Positions 1 to 7,118 of a stretch of DNA of 7,459 nucleotides are shown one piece after another; within the stretch, counting starts at the first letter, position 1, and each line of letters starts with the position of its first letter. Source of the DNA: JBFHQE01 sp041592335 (GTDB lineage: Bacteria > Pseudomonadota > Gammaproteobacteria > Thiohalobacterales > Thiohalobacteraceae); assembly GCA_041592335.1 (NCBI GenBank), contig JBFHQE010000038.1, positions 1 through 7,459 on the forward strand, given 5' to 3'. The notes below the pieces were generated by a model, which was not told the origin of the DNA, did no database searches, and saw nothing but the letters and a program-made list of their open reading frames with translations. Made by a program: the position numbers and the translations under genes.

Positions 1-607
1 GGCCGGGTATAGGCTCGGGATTTTCCGGCTTCTCGGCGAAGCCTGTCACCTTCATGTCCTGGTCGACTGCCATGACCCCGAACTCGCGAGCTTCGTCCAC
101 CGGCACTTCGATACAACCCACTGTCATTTCGGCGCCCGAGTGAACATGCGCCGCAATCATCTGCCCGTAGTCCATCTTGTAAACGTGATCACCTGCCAGG
201 ATGACGACATATTTAGGGTTGTACACATCGATGATGTCCAGATTCTGGTAGATCGAATCAGCGGTTCCCGCATACCACTCTTCCGAGGTTCGTTGCGATG
301 CGGGTAGTACGTCGATGAATTCACCCAGTTCGGGTTTGAAGTGAGACCAGCCGCGCACGATGTGACGGATTAATGAATGGGCCTTGTACTGGGTCAGCAC
401 GCCGATCCTGCGAATGCCGGAATTAATACAGTTTGACAGCGGAAAATCGATAATGCGGAATTTACCGCCGAAATATACGGCGGGCTTCACCCGCCATTCA
501 GTCATTTCCTTGAGTCGGCTGCCGCGCCCTCCCGCCATGATCAATGCCATTGTATCTCTTGTCAGCAAGCTGATTCTTCGTTGGTCTATGGTTTCGTGAT
601 TATTCAT
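1..607 (-). CDS. glgC: Glucose-1-phosphate adenylyltransferase (ADP-glucose pyrophosphorylase), N-terminal 202 residues, cut by window edge
   Basis: This enzyme makes ADP-glucose and pyrophosphate from ATP and glucose 1-phosphate, the committed step of bacterial glycogen synthesis in the cytoplasm. I translated the strand from the ATG at 607-605 and the frame stays open to the window edge. Visible motifs are the nucleotidyltransferase loop AGGRGSR (residues 25-31), KPAVYFGGKFRIIDF (41-55), the SNCINSGIRRI stretch (58-68), WYAGTAD (111-117), LAGDH with Asp140 (138-142) and AEKP with Lys193 (191-194). By alignment from memory, Asp140 and Lys193 match E. coli Asp142 and Lys195. The E. coli activator-site Lys39 aligns with Trp38, so fructose-1,6-bisphosphate control may differ; I recall this change in other non-enteric GlgCs. 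About half of the usual ~420 residues is present. The upstream GAGAG is only a modest ribosome-binding site. The gene lies 125 bases after the kinase gene in the same direction, so it may be co-transcribed. Family assignment is firm. Confidence 0.95.
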   Translation of the reverse strand, partial: MNNHETIDQRRISLLTRDTMALIMAGGRGSRLKEMTEWRVKPAVYFGGKFRIIDFPLSNCINSGIRRIGVLTQYKAHSLIRHIVRGWSHFKPELGEFIDVLPASQRTSEEWYAGTADSIYQNLDIIDVYNPKYVVILAGDHVYKMDYGQMIAAHVHSGAEMTVGCIEVPVDEAREFGVMAVDQDMKVTGFAEKPENPEPIPG

Positions 608-732
608 GGTGGCTCTCTCTGTCATTACCTTATTTCACCGGGCAAGGCCCTGTTCGCCTTACCCATGTTGCTTAGCCAATGGGTTCAGCCTGGTAAAAAT
701 ATGTTGAATCGCCTGCTAACCAGACCCGGGTA
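608..732. other. Spacer between the kinase gene and glgC
   Basis: This 125-base spacer holds no ORF worth reporting. I see no hairpin followed by a T-run on the minus strand, so there is no clear intrinsic terminator after the kinase gene. A short GGGC-AAG-GCCC stem lies in it but is too weak to interpret. No convincing -35/-10 pair is visible for glgC. The sequence is therefore compatible with read-through into glgC, although a factor-dependent promoter cannot be excluded. Confidence 0.4.
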
Positions 733-1656
733 TTACAGCTCTTTCCGGAAAGGCAGGTCAGCACCACGCCGGGAACAGGTGATGGATGCCGCCCGTGCCG
801 CATAATCAAGCAGATTATCGAGTTGTTGCTGGTCCAGCGCTGCAACCGTCTGGCGCGGATCACCATTGATGCCTAACTGCGCCAGCAGGGCCGCCTGGAA
901 AGTATCGCCGGCGCCCACGGTATCGACCACTTGATTAATCACCGGCACCTGTCTGCCATGGAGTCCACTACGGGTCCAGGCGTTAACTTCTTTCTCTCCA
1001 TCGGTAATAACCACCAGGTCAACTCCCGTTGCCAGCCATTCATCTACCTGTTGCCGATGCGGGATTCCGGGATACAGATACTCCATATCCTCGGCGCTGA
1101 TCTTCAACAACTGGGCGAATTTCGCATATTGGGCAATGCGATCACGCCACACCTGCATATCCGGCTCAATCGTTGGGCGCACATTGGGGTCCAGCGAGAT
1201 GAATCGATCACCCACCTGCTCCAGCAACAGGGCAAAGGCATCGGCTACCGGTTTCACCACCAGGGAATAGGAACCGAAATGCAGGCCCCTGATCTCGTCA
1301 CCGATGACTGGCAGATCGTTGCCGGTGAGGCTGCAATCTGCCGAACCGAGACCGTAAAATACATATTCTGGTTGGCCGCTATCATTCACCGTTACCATGG
1401 TCAGCGTGGTCCTGCGACCGGAGCGCACCAGGTAATCGGTGGACACAGATTCCGATTCCAGTAACCTTACCAGCTTGGTGCCCAGCACGTCGGAGGAAAT
1501 GCCGGTTAGTAATGCCACCTTTTCACCCTGCCTTGCGAGCCCGATTGCGACATTGAAGGGTGAGCCACCGGCGCGCGCATTCATGCTGACAGAGCCGGGT
1601 TTGTCTTCCTCTTTGAGGAATACATCGTACAAAGCCTCACCACATATCAGGTACAT
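733..1656 (-). CDS. PfkB-family carbohydrate kinase, probable fructokinase
   Basis: The 307-residue protein is a ribokinase/PfkB-family sugar kinase that most likely phosphorylates fructose to fructose 6-phosphate with ATP in the cytoplasm. The N-terminal substrate region shows the AGGSPFNVAIGLARQG signature (residues 29-44). The SLDPNVRP strand is at 154-161. The second PfkB signature, DTVGAGDTF, is at 245-253, with Asp251 as the expected catalytic base and the GAGD anion hole. Length fits the ~300-residue family norm. The ATG start is supported by a strong GAGGAG at 1669-1664, seven bases upstream. The PfkB fold alone does not prove the sugar: 2-keto-3-deoxygluconate, ribose and other substrates occur in the family. 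Fructose is inferred because mannitol dehydrogenase is encoded upstream on the same strand and its product is fructose. A separate promoter in the 178-base upstream spacer is possible but I could not identify a good one. Confidence 0.9.
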   Translation of the reverse strand: MYLICGEALYDVFLKEEDKPGSVSMNARAGGSPFNVAIGLARQGEKVALLTGISSDVLGTKLVRLLESESVSTDYLVRSGRRTTLTMVTVNDSGQPEYVFYGLGSADCSLTGNDLPVIGDEIRGLHFGSYSLVVKPVADAFALLLEQVGDRFISLDPNVRPTIEPDMQVWRDRIAQYAKFAQLLKISAEDMEYLYPGIPHRQQVDEWLATGVDLVVITDGEKEVNAWTRSGLHGRQVPVINQVVDTVGAGDTFQAALLAQLGINGDPRQTVAALDQQQLDNLLDYAARAASITCSRRGADLPFRKEL

Positions 1657-1834
1657 TGGGCTTCTCCTCTTGCCAAATATTCCAATGAATCAAATCACTC
1701 AATCGATGGCTTCTGGAAACTTCGACAACCCATGACCATTATGGATTCTGAATCCGGGTTTCGGATTCAGAAACCTCAACGGCTCTTATTCGCTGAATTT
1801 GAGCCAGGATCATTCGAAATAGACCGTGCCTCGA
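1657..1834. other. Porin-kinase spacer
   Basis: This 178-base spacer carries the perfect stem-loop at 1746-1772 and, next to the kinase start, a strong ribosome-binding site (GAGGAG, 1669-1664). On the minus strand a TTGAGT element is followed 17 bases later by TATTTG, which is a poor match to a sigma-70 promoter, so I do not call it. No ORF of note is present. Confidence 0.4.
1746..1772 (-). repeat. Perfect 11-bp inverted repeat (stem-loop) between porin and kinase genes
   Basis: The plus-strand arms are TTCTGAATCCG (1746-1756) and CGGATTCAGAA (1762-1772), exact reverse complements around a 5-base loop, GGTTT. It lies 62 bases past the porin stop codon and about 90 bases before the kinase start. 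Neither strand has a T-run after the stem, so it is not a standard intrinsic terminator. A second nested palindrome, GGATTC-T-GAATCC (1743-1755), shares its left arm. It could be an mRNA 3'-end stabiliser giving more porin than kinase, a weak or factor-assisted terminator, or a protein-binding operator for the kinase gene. The structure is certain and the role is not. Confidence 0.7.
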
Positions 1835-3082
1835 TTACCACCATACCTCGGCATGAAGACCGATAGTCAAACCATCGTCATCACCATCGGGGATGGATTC
1901 ACTGGCCGCGTTGTAGACATCGCCATCCCACTGGGCGTAAGTCGCAAACAGGCGCAGCGAGGGACGAGCCCATACACCTGATCCCATTGACCACTGCTGG
2001 GCGATGGTCAGTTTGAGCAGGTCGGCTGCGCTGCCACCCGCCTGCGGATCAACCTCATCATAGCCGAGTTCAACCGCAGTACTGAGTATGTCGCTCCACT
2101 GGTATACCGGGCGAAGACCTAATGAAGTCCAGGTCAGACCATCGTTTGCATCCAGGTCCCGGTCTTCGTAAATGACGGCATACATCATTTCGGTTTTACC
2201 GCCAAGTTTGATGGTGCCGTGATCAACGATGCGTATCATGCTGCCTTCACCGGCGGTGTTGTTATTCAGTCCGCCGGTTCCTACCATGCCATCAGTTCCG
2301 TATTGAGCCACCAGCACATTGGTGCCGGCATCATATGTTTGCTTGTGTTCAGCGGTGAATAACAAACCATCCTGGTCAGGGTCGCCGGCGGCCTCCTGTT
2401 CATCGGTGGCGGACGCTAGTCCAATATCAAGGCCAATTTCGAGTTTGCCATTTTCATTGGCATCGATGTCTGCCAGGCGTATGTCAAATACATTGCTGCT
2501 AAAGTCGGTGGAGGTCGGGACAGTCGGGTCGGCCAGTTCGGTACTGCGCACCCAGGCCACTGAAAGTTTGCCGATCCCCGCGTCTATATTTTCAATACCT
2601 GCGCCGGGGCCGGAGGTATTCCAGTAAAAGAAGTCATTCATGTGGACATCGTGACGCTGGTAATAGCGCTTACCAACCCACAAGGACGCGCCGGGAAAGG
2701 CATCGATAACATTCGTACCCTCGACGTAAAAAAAACCCGACATGGTTTCAGTCATTTCAAGGTTGTTCTGTTGCGGCGCGTTGTATGCCAGCATGGTATA
2801 CAGTTTGAATGAGCGGCCATCTTCATTGTAAACCTCCTTGTTCAAAAACATTTCGGCCCATTCTTCACACTCATTACCGAGTCGATATTTTGCTACCCCG
2901 GGGGCAGAAAAACAGGCCTGGTCTCCACCGTCAGCCGTCATACCTATACCTGACCTGAAATAACCTTTGAACTCAAAGGGGGTGGTTTCCGCCATGCTCT
3001 GATTCGAAACCAGGAGCGTGGCGATGGATGCGCCGATCAGTGCGCTTGCTGAATATTTACTAGTTGATTTAGTCTGGTTCAT
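1835..3082 (-). CDS. LamB/maltoporin-family outer-membrane sugar porin
   Basis: This 415-residue protein is a trimeric 18-strand sugar-specific porin of the LamB family, mediating facilitated diffusion of sugars across the outer membrane. A signal peptide is clear: a basic N-terminus, a hydrophobic core (about 11-25) and a likely cut after SMA (residue 31). Aligned from memory with E. coli LamB, it keeps the first strand GYFRSGIG (40-47), the loop-1 cysteine pair (Cys57, Cys72), KYRLGNEC (65-72), GKRYYQRHDVHM (137-148), SGPGAGIENID (157-167) and the terminal Trp-Trp needed for assembly. Of the E. coli sugar-slide aromatics, Tyr6, Trp358 and Trp420 correspond to Tyr41, Trp371 and Trp414. Tyr41 is replaced by Trp75 and Trp74 by Leu108. 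It is about 30 residues shorter than E. coli LamB, mainly in external loops. The start has AGGTAA eight bases upstream. Location in a mannitol cluster suggests a polyol or glycosyl-polyol substrate instead of maltodextrin; this is inference. Confidence 0.93.
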   Translation of the reverse strand: MNQTKSTSKYSASALIGASIATLLVSNQSMAETTPFEFKGYFRSGIGMTADGGDQACFSAPGVAKYRLGNECEEWAEMFLNKEVYNEDGRSFKLYTMLAYNAPQQNNLEMTETMSGFFYVEGTNVIDAFPGASLWVGKRYYQRHDVHMNDFFYWNTSGPGAGIENIDAGIGKLSVAWVRSTELADPTVPTSTDFSSNVFDIRLADIDANENGKLEIGLDIGLASATDEQEAAGDPDQDGLLFTAEHKQTYDAGTNVLVAQYGTDGMVGTGGLNNNTAGEGSMIRIVDHGTIKLGGKTEMMYAVIYEDRDLDANDGLTWTSLGLRPVYQWSDILSTAVELGYDEVDPQAGGSAADLLKLTIAQQWSMGSGVWARPSLRLFATYAQWDGDVYNAASESIPDGDDDGLTIGLHAEVWW

Positions 3083-3113
3083 GAGGCTTACCTAATTTTG
3101 AAATGATAAACAT

Positions 3114-3128
3114 GCTCATTAATTGAGC
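3114..3128. promoter_or_regulatory. Possible operator: GCTCA-N5-TGAGC palindrome upstream of the porin gene
   Basis: The sequence reads GCTCATTAATTGAGC. The outer five bases on each side are exact reverse complements and the AT-rich centre is nearly symmetric. It sits 32 to 46 bases before the porin ATG, close to where a regulator would act on a porin promoter. A 15-base AT-rich palindrome can also occur by chance, and no regulator is encoded in the window to pair with it. Confidence 0.25.
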
Positions 3129-3189
3129 CCCTGGGCAGCTCGACCGGTGAACAGATCAGGGCGCCAACCCATTCGATCGACTCAGCCAA

Positions 3190-3229
3190 CCCGGTCAGCT
3201 GCTTTTTCAACCGGGCATGTACTCCCGGT
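3190..3229 (-). repeat. Three alternating complementary hexamers able to form two exclusive hairpins
   Basis: Read on the minus strand, ACCGGG (3229-3224), CCCGGT (3215-3210) and ACCGGG (3195-3190) follow in order. The middle element can pair with the first (8-base loop) or the third (14-base loop), but not both. This lies in the leader between the DUF3461 stop and the porin start. The stems are only six pairs and no U-run follows either, so classic transcription attenuation is not supported. An RNA switch or a set of protein half-sites remains possible. Confidence 0.35.
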
Positions 3230-3317
3230 AAATCACCTTGCATTCATCCTTCATCTATTCCGCATGACGAGTAGCGCCTGCCTTACATGGATATTTCCGC
3301 ATACCGGCCATACCCTT

Positions 3318-3737
3318 TCACAACTGCTCAACCCGAGCGCGCAATTCCTTAATTCGTGTGCTGACATATTTTTCCAGGTGATCAAGTTCATCGATAAGCG
3401 TAGCCCTCAACATGTCATGATCATTCGCGTTCCTGACTATCTCGTCCAGCTCCACCAGGGCTTTCTCTAAAAAGGGCGATACTTCGTCACCCTGTGCATA
3501 TGTCGGTTTGCCACTGTCGGTAACAATGGTCTTATGTGTCCTACCGAATCGGTAATTATGGCTGGATGTCCGCAAGGATCCCTTGCCACGCTTGTAATAA
3601 ACTCTAAGCACATCTACGTCGTCTTCCTGCCACAGACTGTAGCGAGAAATTTCCGATGGGTTTTTAATACCCATCTCCTCTAACGCTGATACAGCGCCTT
3701 TATTCCTGGTCTTTTTTCCATCGTCGAGTTTGCTCAT
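3318..3737 (-). CDS. DUF3461 family protein, function unknown
   Basis: The 139-residue protein resembles the DUF3461 family of small gammaproteobacterial proteins as I remember it. The core EMGIKNPSEISRYSLWQE (21-38), VDVLRVYYKRGKGSLRTSS (41-59) and the KTIVTDSG segment (69-76) fit the family pattern EMG-x-x-x-PSEI-x-RY-x-L-x-x-E, then I/V-L-x-V/I-Y-Y/F-K, then a basic strand. The C-terminal half (about 85-139) is charged and helical, with LIDELDHLEKYVSTRIKELRARVEQL-like spacing suggestive of a coiled coil. No signal peptide, membrane segment or catalytic motif is visible, so it is probably cytoplasmic. About the first 14 residues (MSKLDDGKKTRNKG) are a polar extension before the core. The start at 3737 has AAGG eight bases upstream and lies 22 bases after the mannitol dehydrogenase stop, which indicates co-transcription. 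Its role in polyol use is unknown; regulation or an adaptor role is only a guess. Confidence 0.82.
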   Translation of the reverse strand: MSKLDDGKKTRNKGAVSALEEMGIKNPSEISRYSLWQEDDVDVLRVYYKRGKGSLRTSSHNYRFGRTHKTIVTDSGKPTYAQGDEVSPFLEKALVELDEIVRNANDHDMLRATLIDELDHLEKYVSTRIKELRARVEQL

Positions 3738-3759
3738 TTCAAGTACCTTCGTGCTGTTT

Positions 3760-5261
3760 TTAACTGGAAATGTATTCCCTCAGAGTGTCTGCGACCCCTT
3801 TTTTCCATAAGGCGGTAACGGCGGCGGAAAAGCTTTCCACGAAAACGCCATTAACCGCCAGGGGGCCCAGGATATCCGTCAGCTTAAGGAATGCGTCCGG
3901 CTGTTGCCGCGTCAGCAATGCCTGCTGCTGCAGGCGCTTTGCATTTTCATCCACCACCTCGATGGCATTTCCCGCATCATCACTGCCCGCGCAGTAGCGG
4001 CACCACAACGCGACTTCCAGCGCCAGGCCTTTCACCGGTAGACCCTTTTGCAGCCGGTCATTGATCGAGGGCAGGATAAACTTGGGCTGACGGTTTGAAC
4101 CATCCATGCACAGGCGCGGTATGGTGTCGCCAATCTTCGGGTTGGAAAATCGCTCGCGGGCTTTATTGAAATAGGCATGAAAATCCTGACCCGCTACTGG
4201 CGGTACGATCGGGATAACCTCCTCTCCGATCAGCTTCGACATAAAGCCGTCGACCAGTTCATTGGCCATGGCATCATGCACAAAATGTATACCCAGTAAT
4301 GCTGCGGGATAGGACATAGCCGCATGCCCGCCATTGAGCAGGCGAAGCTTCATCAGTTCAAAGGGGGCCACATTTTCGACGAATTCCACCCCCACTTTTT
4401 CCAGTGCCGGTCGTCCCTGGGGGAACTTGTCCTCAAGCACCCATTGACGGAAGGGTTCGCACACCACCGGGCTGGCATCCTCAATGCCAAAATCGTCCCT
4501 GACCAGATTTCGCTCTCGCTCGCCGGTGGCCGGAGTGATGCAGTCCACCATGCCATTGGGGAAACTGACCTCGGCGGCAACCCACTCAGCCAGTTCCTGC
4601 GCTTGCAATCGCGCCAGGCCGACTACCGCCTGCCGCGTAACATCGCCGTTATGGGGCAGGTTGTCACAGGACATGACAGTAAAAGGCGCCACAGACATTT
4701 CACGACGCCTGCGCAGGGCCGAGAGCAATACGCCAAACACGGTTTTCGGTGCATCCGGATGTTTGCTGTCGTGGACGATCTCGGGATGGGTGCTGTTGAA
4801 CTCGCTGGTTTCCTCATCACGGTAGTAGCCACCCTCGGTGATGGTCAGGGATACAATACGAATGTCCGGACGGCTCAGGCGTTCAATCAGGGTTGCGGGA
4901 TCGACTTCGACAAAGTCGATCATCGCGCCACAGATTCTGGCCGTGTTACCGGACGGGTCCAGTTCGATGACCGAATACATCCAGTCCTGAGATGCCAGCC
5001 GCTGGCGCATGGCTTCATCGTAGGACTTGATGCCGGCCCCGATGATGCCCCAGTCATGGTCCTGCCCCAGGTTGAACAGCCTGTCCAGATACACAGCCTG
5101 GTGCGCCCGGTGAAAATTGCCAACACCGATATGCAGTATGCCGGCGCTGATCTGGTTGCGCTTGTAGCCCGGTCTACTCACCGATGATGCAATCGAATCC
5201 AGATTGGCCTGGTTAAGCTTTAGCGGTTTGGCTGAAGCGGTCTGTTTTCCAGTTTCTTTGT

Positions 5262-5265
<4 letters not shown>
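3760..5265 (-). CDS. mtlK: Mannitol 2-dehydrogenase (polyol-specific long-chain dehydrogenase)
   Basis: This 501-residue cytoplasmic enzyme oxidises D-mannitol to D-fructose with NAD+, and may also accept related polyols such as D-arabinitol or sorbitol. The N-terminal Rossmann domain shows GVGNFHRAHQAVYLD (47-61) and TITEGGYYRD (141-150). MSCDNLPHNG (198-207) and the catalytic motif KLRLLNGGH (306-314) follow. Aligned from memory with Pseudomonas fluorescens mannitol 2-dehydrogenase, Asn202, Asp241, Lys306, Asn311, His314 and Arg384 match Asn191, Asp230, Lys295, Asn300, His303 and Arg373 at a constant offset of 11, so the active site looks intact. Length fits the ~490-residue family. One oddity is Cys242 in MVDCITP, where I recall Arg as usual. 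The ATG overlaps the ATPase stop codon as ATGA, with GGGAG seven to eight bases upstream, so translation is probably coupled. Fructuronate or tagaturonate reductases are related alternatives, but the transporter context favours mannitol. Confidence 0.93.
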
Positions 5266-6260
<995 letters not shown>

Positions 6261-6266
6261 AACGAT

Positions 6267-6273
6267 TCCTCTC
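6267..6273 (-). promoter_or_regulatory. Ribosome-binding site that decides the ATPase start
   Basis: GAGAGGA on the minus strand lies six bases before the ATG at 6260-6258, an ideal distance. The longer reading from TTG at 6275 would place this element inside the coding region, so the ATG is preferred. Confidence 0.75.
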
Positions 6274-6285
6274 AATAACCAGCAT

Positions 6286-7116
6286 TTATTTCACGGCGCC
6301 GAAGGTCAGGCCGCGCACCAGTTGTTTCTGGCTGAACCAGCCCATGATCAATATTGGCGCTATGGCCATGGTGGATGCGGCCGACAACTTGGCGTAGAAC
6401 AGCCCCTCGGGACTGGAGTAGCTGGCGATAAATGCCGTCAACGGCGCCGCACTGGCTGCGGTCAGGTTGAGGGTCCAGAACGCCTCGTTCCAGGCCAGGA
6501 TTACATTCAATAAAAGTGTTGATGCTATGCCCGGTACCGCCATGGGTGTCAGCACGTAAATGATTTCCTTGGCCAGCGAAGCCCCGTCCATGCGTGCCGC
6601 TTCCAGGATGTCGACCGGGATTTCCTTGAAGTAGGTGTAGAGCATCCAGATGATGATGGGCAGGTTGATCAGGGTCAGCACGATCACCAGGCCGGTACGG
6701 GTATCCAGCAGGTTGGTATCACGAAAGATCAGGTAAATCGGCACCAGTACACCCACCGGCGGCAACATCTTGGTGGAAAGAATCCACATCAGGATATTCT
6801 TGGTCGCGCGGCTGGGTGAAAACGCCATCGACCAGGCTGCGGGGATCGCAATAACCAGCCCCAGCACAGTCGATCCCACCGAGATCACCACCGAGTTCAT
6901 GAAGTGGAGAAAGTAGTTTGAGCGATCCATAACCTCAGCGTAATTCTCCAGCGTCCAGTCGAAGAAAAACATCGACGGAGGCGAAGCAATGGCCTCGGCT
7001 TCGGTCTTGAAACTGGTCAGGAGGGTCCACAGGATCGGGAAGAAAATCAGTATCCCGAGTGACCAGGCCAGCGCGGTGAAAAACAGCTTGCGACGTTGTG
7101 TAACTTGGCGTGCCAT
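6286..7116 (-). CDS. smoG: Polyol ABC transporter permease (SmoG/MtlG-type, MalG subfamily)
   Basis: This 276-residue inner-membrane protein is one of the two permeases of the sugar-alcohol importer. It belongs to the MalG-type binding-protein-dependent transport family. The N-terminal membrane helix is at about 11-34, followed by a periplasmic stretch with the FDWTLENYAEVM segment (52-63). Further hydrophobic helices lie at about 73-98, 107-130, 141-161, 192-211 and 246-262. The cytoplasmic EAA loop that contacts the ATPase reads EAARMDGASLAKEIIYVLTP (172-191), with the typical EAA-x-x-DGA core. Six helices and about 276 residues are normal for the family. The start is supported by a perfect GGAGG (7128-7124) seven bases upstream. 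The gene starts two bases after the stop of the preceding permease, so the two are certainly one transcript. The general permease call is firm; polyol specificity comes from the neighbouring ATPase and dehydrogenase. Confidence 0.93.
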   Translation of the reverse strand: MARQVTQRRKLFFTALAWSLGILIFFPILWTLLTSFKTEAEAIASPPSMFFFDWTLENYAEVMDRSNYFLHFMNSVVISVGSTVLGLVIAIPAAWSMAFSPSRATKNILMWILSTKMLPPVGVLVPIYLIFRDTNLLDTRTGLVIVLTLINLPIIIWMLYTYFKEIPVDILEAARMDGASLAKEIIYVLTPMAVPGIASTLLLNVILAWNEAFWTLNLTAASAAPLTAFIASYSSPEGLFYAKLSAASTMAIAPILIMGWFSQKQLVRGLTFGAVK

Positions 7117-7118
7117 GA

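Larger units (their letters stand above)
3083..3317. other. Leader region upstream of the porin gene
   Basis: This 235-base gap between the DUF3461 stop and the porin start is the longest non-coding stretch in the window and the likeliest place for an internal promoter or leader control. It contains three CCCGGT-type elements able to form two alternative hairpins (3190-3229), an imperfect palindrome (3114-3128), an 8-base palindrome TCGATCGA (3173-3180) and a TATCAT box on the minus strand (3108-3103). The TATCAT is a good -10 match but lacks a recognisable -35 and would give a very short leader, so I do not call it a promoter. Two tiny back-to-back minus-strand ORFs (3311-3255, 18 codons; 3254-3207, 15 codons) exist but have poor ribosome-binding sites. 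No intrinsic terminator with a T-run follows the DUF3461 gene. Confidence 0.45.

Noticed and set aside
931..1464. A 177-codon plus-strand open frame opposite the kinase gene
   Set aside because: It is antisense to a PfkB kinase with intact signatures, and its translation resembles no family I know.
1697..1712. CTCAATCGATGG before the kinase gene, similar to CTCAATTAATGAG before the porin gene, as a shared operator
   Set aside because: The two have different centres of symmetry and the first is not a full palindrome, so the likeness is too weak without more sites.
3207..3311. Two tiny tandem minus-strand ORFs (18 and 15 codons) as leader-peptide genes
   Set aside because: The stop-start contact is curious, but neither has a well-spaced ribosome-binding site and ORFs this short arise by chance. 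They are kept only as context for the leader hairpins.
3123..3470. Plus-strand open frame across the porin leader and the DUF3461 gene
   Set aside because: It is antisense to DUF3461 over much of its length, and has no recognisable motif or good ribosome-binding site.
4324..5187. A 287-codon plus-strand open frame opposite the mannitol dehydrogenase gene
   Set aside because: It lies wholly antisense to a well-supported conserved enzyme, has no recognisable domain, and is a typical by-product of codon bias in the real gene.
6261..6275. Upstream TTG start for the ATPase, adding five residues
   Set aside because: The TTG overlaps the ribosome-binding site of the ATG at 6260, and homologues begin at the residue encoded there.
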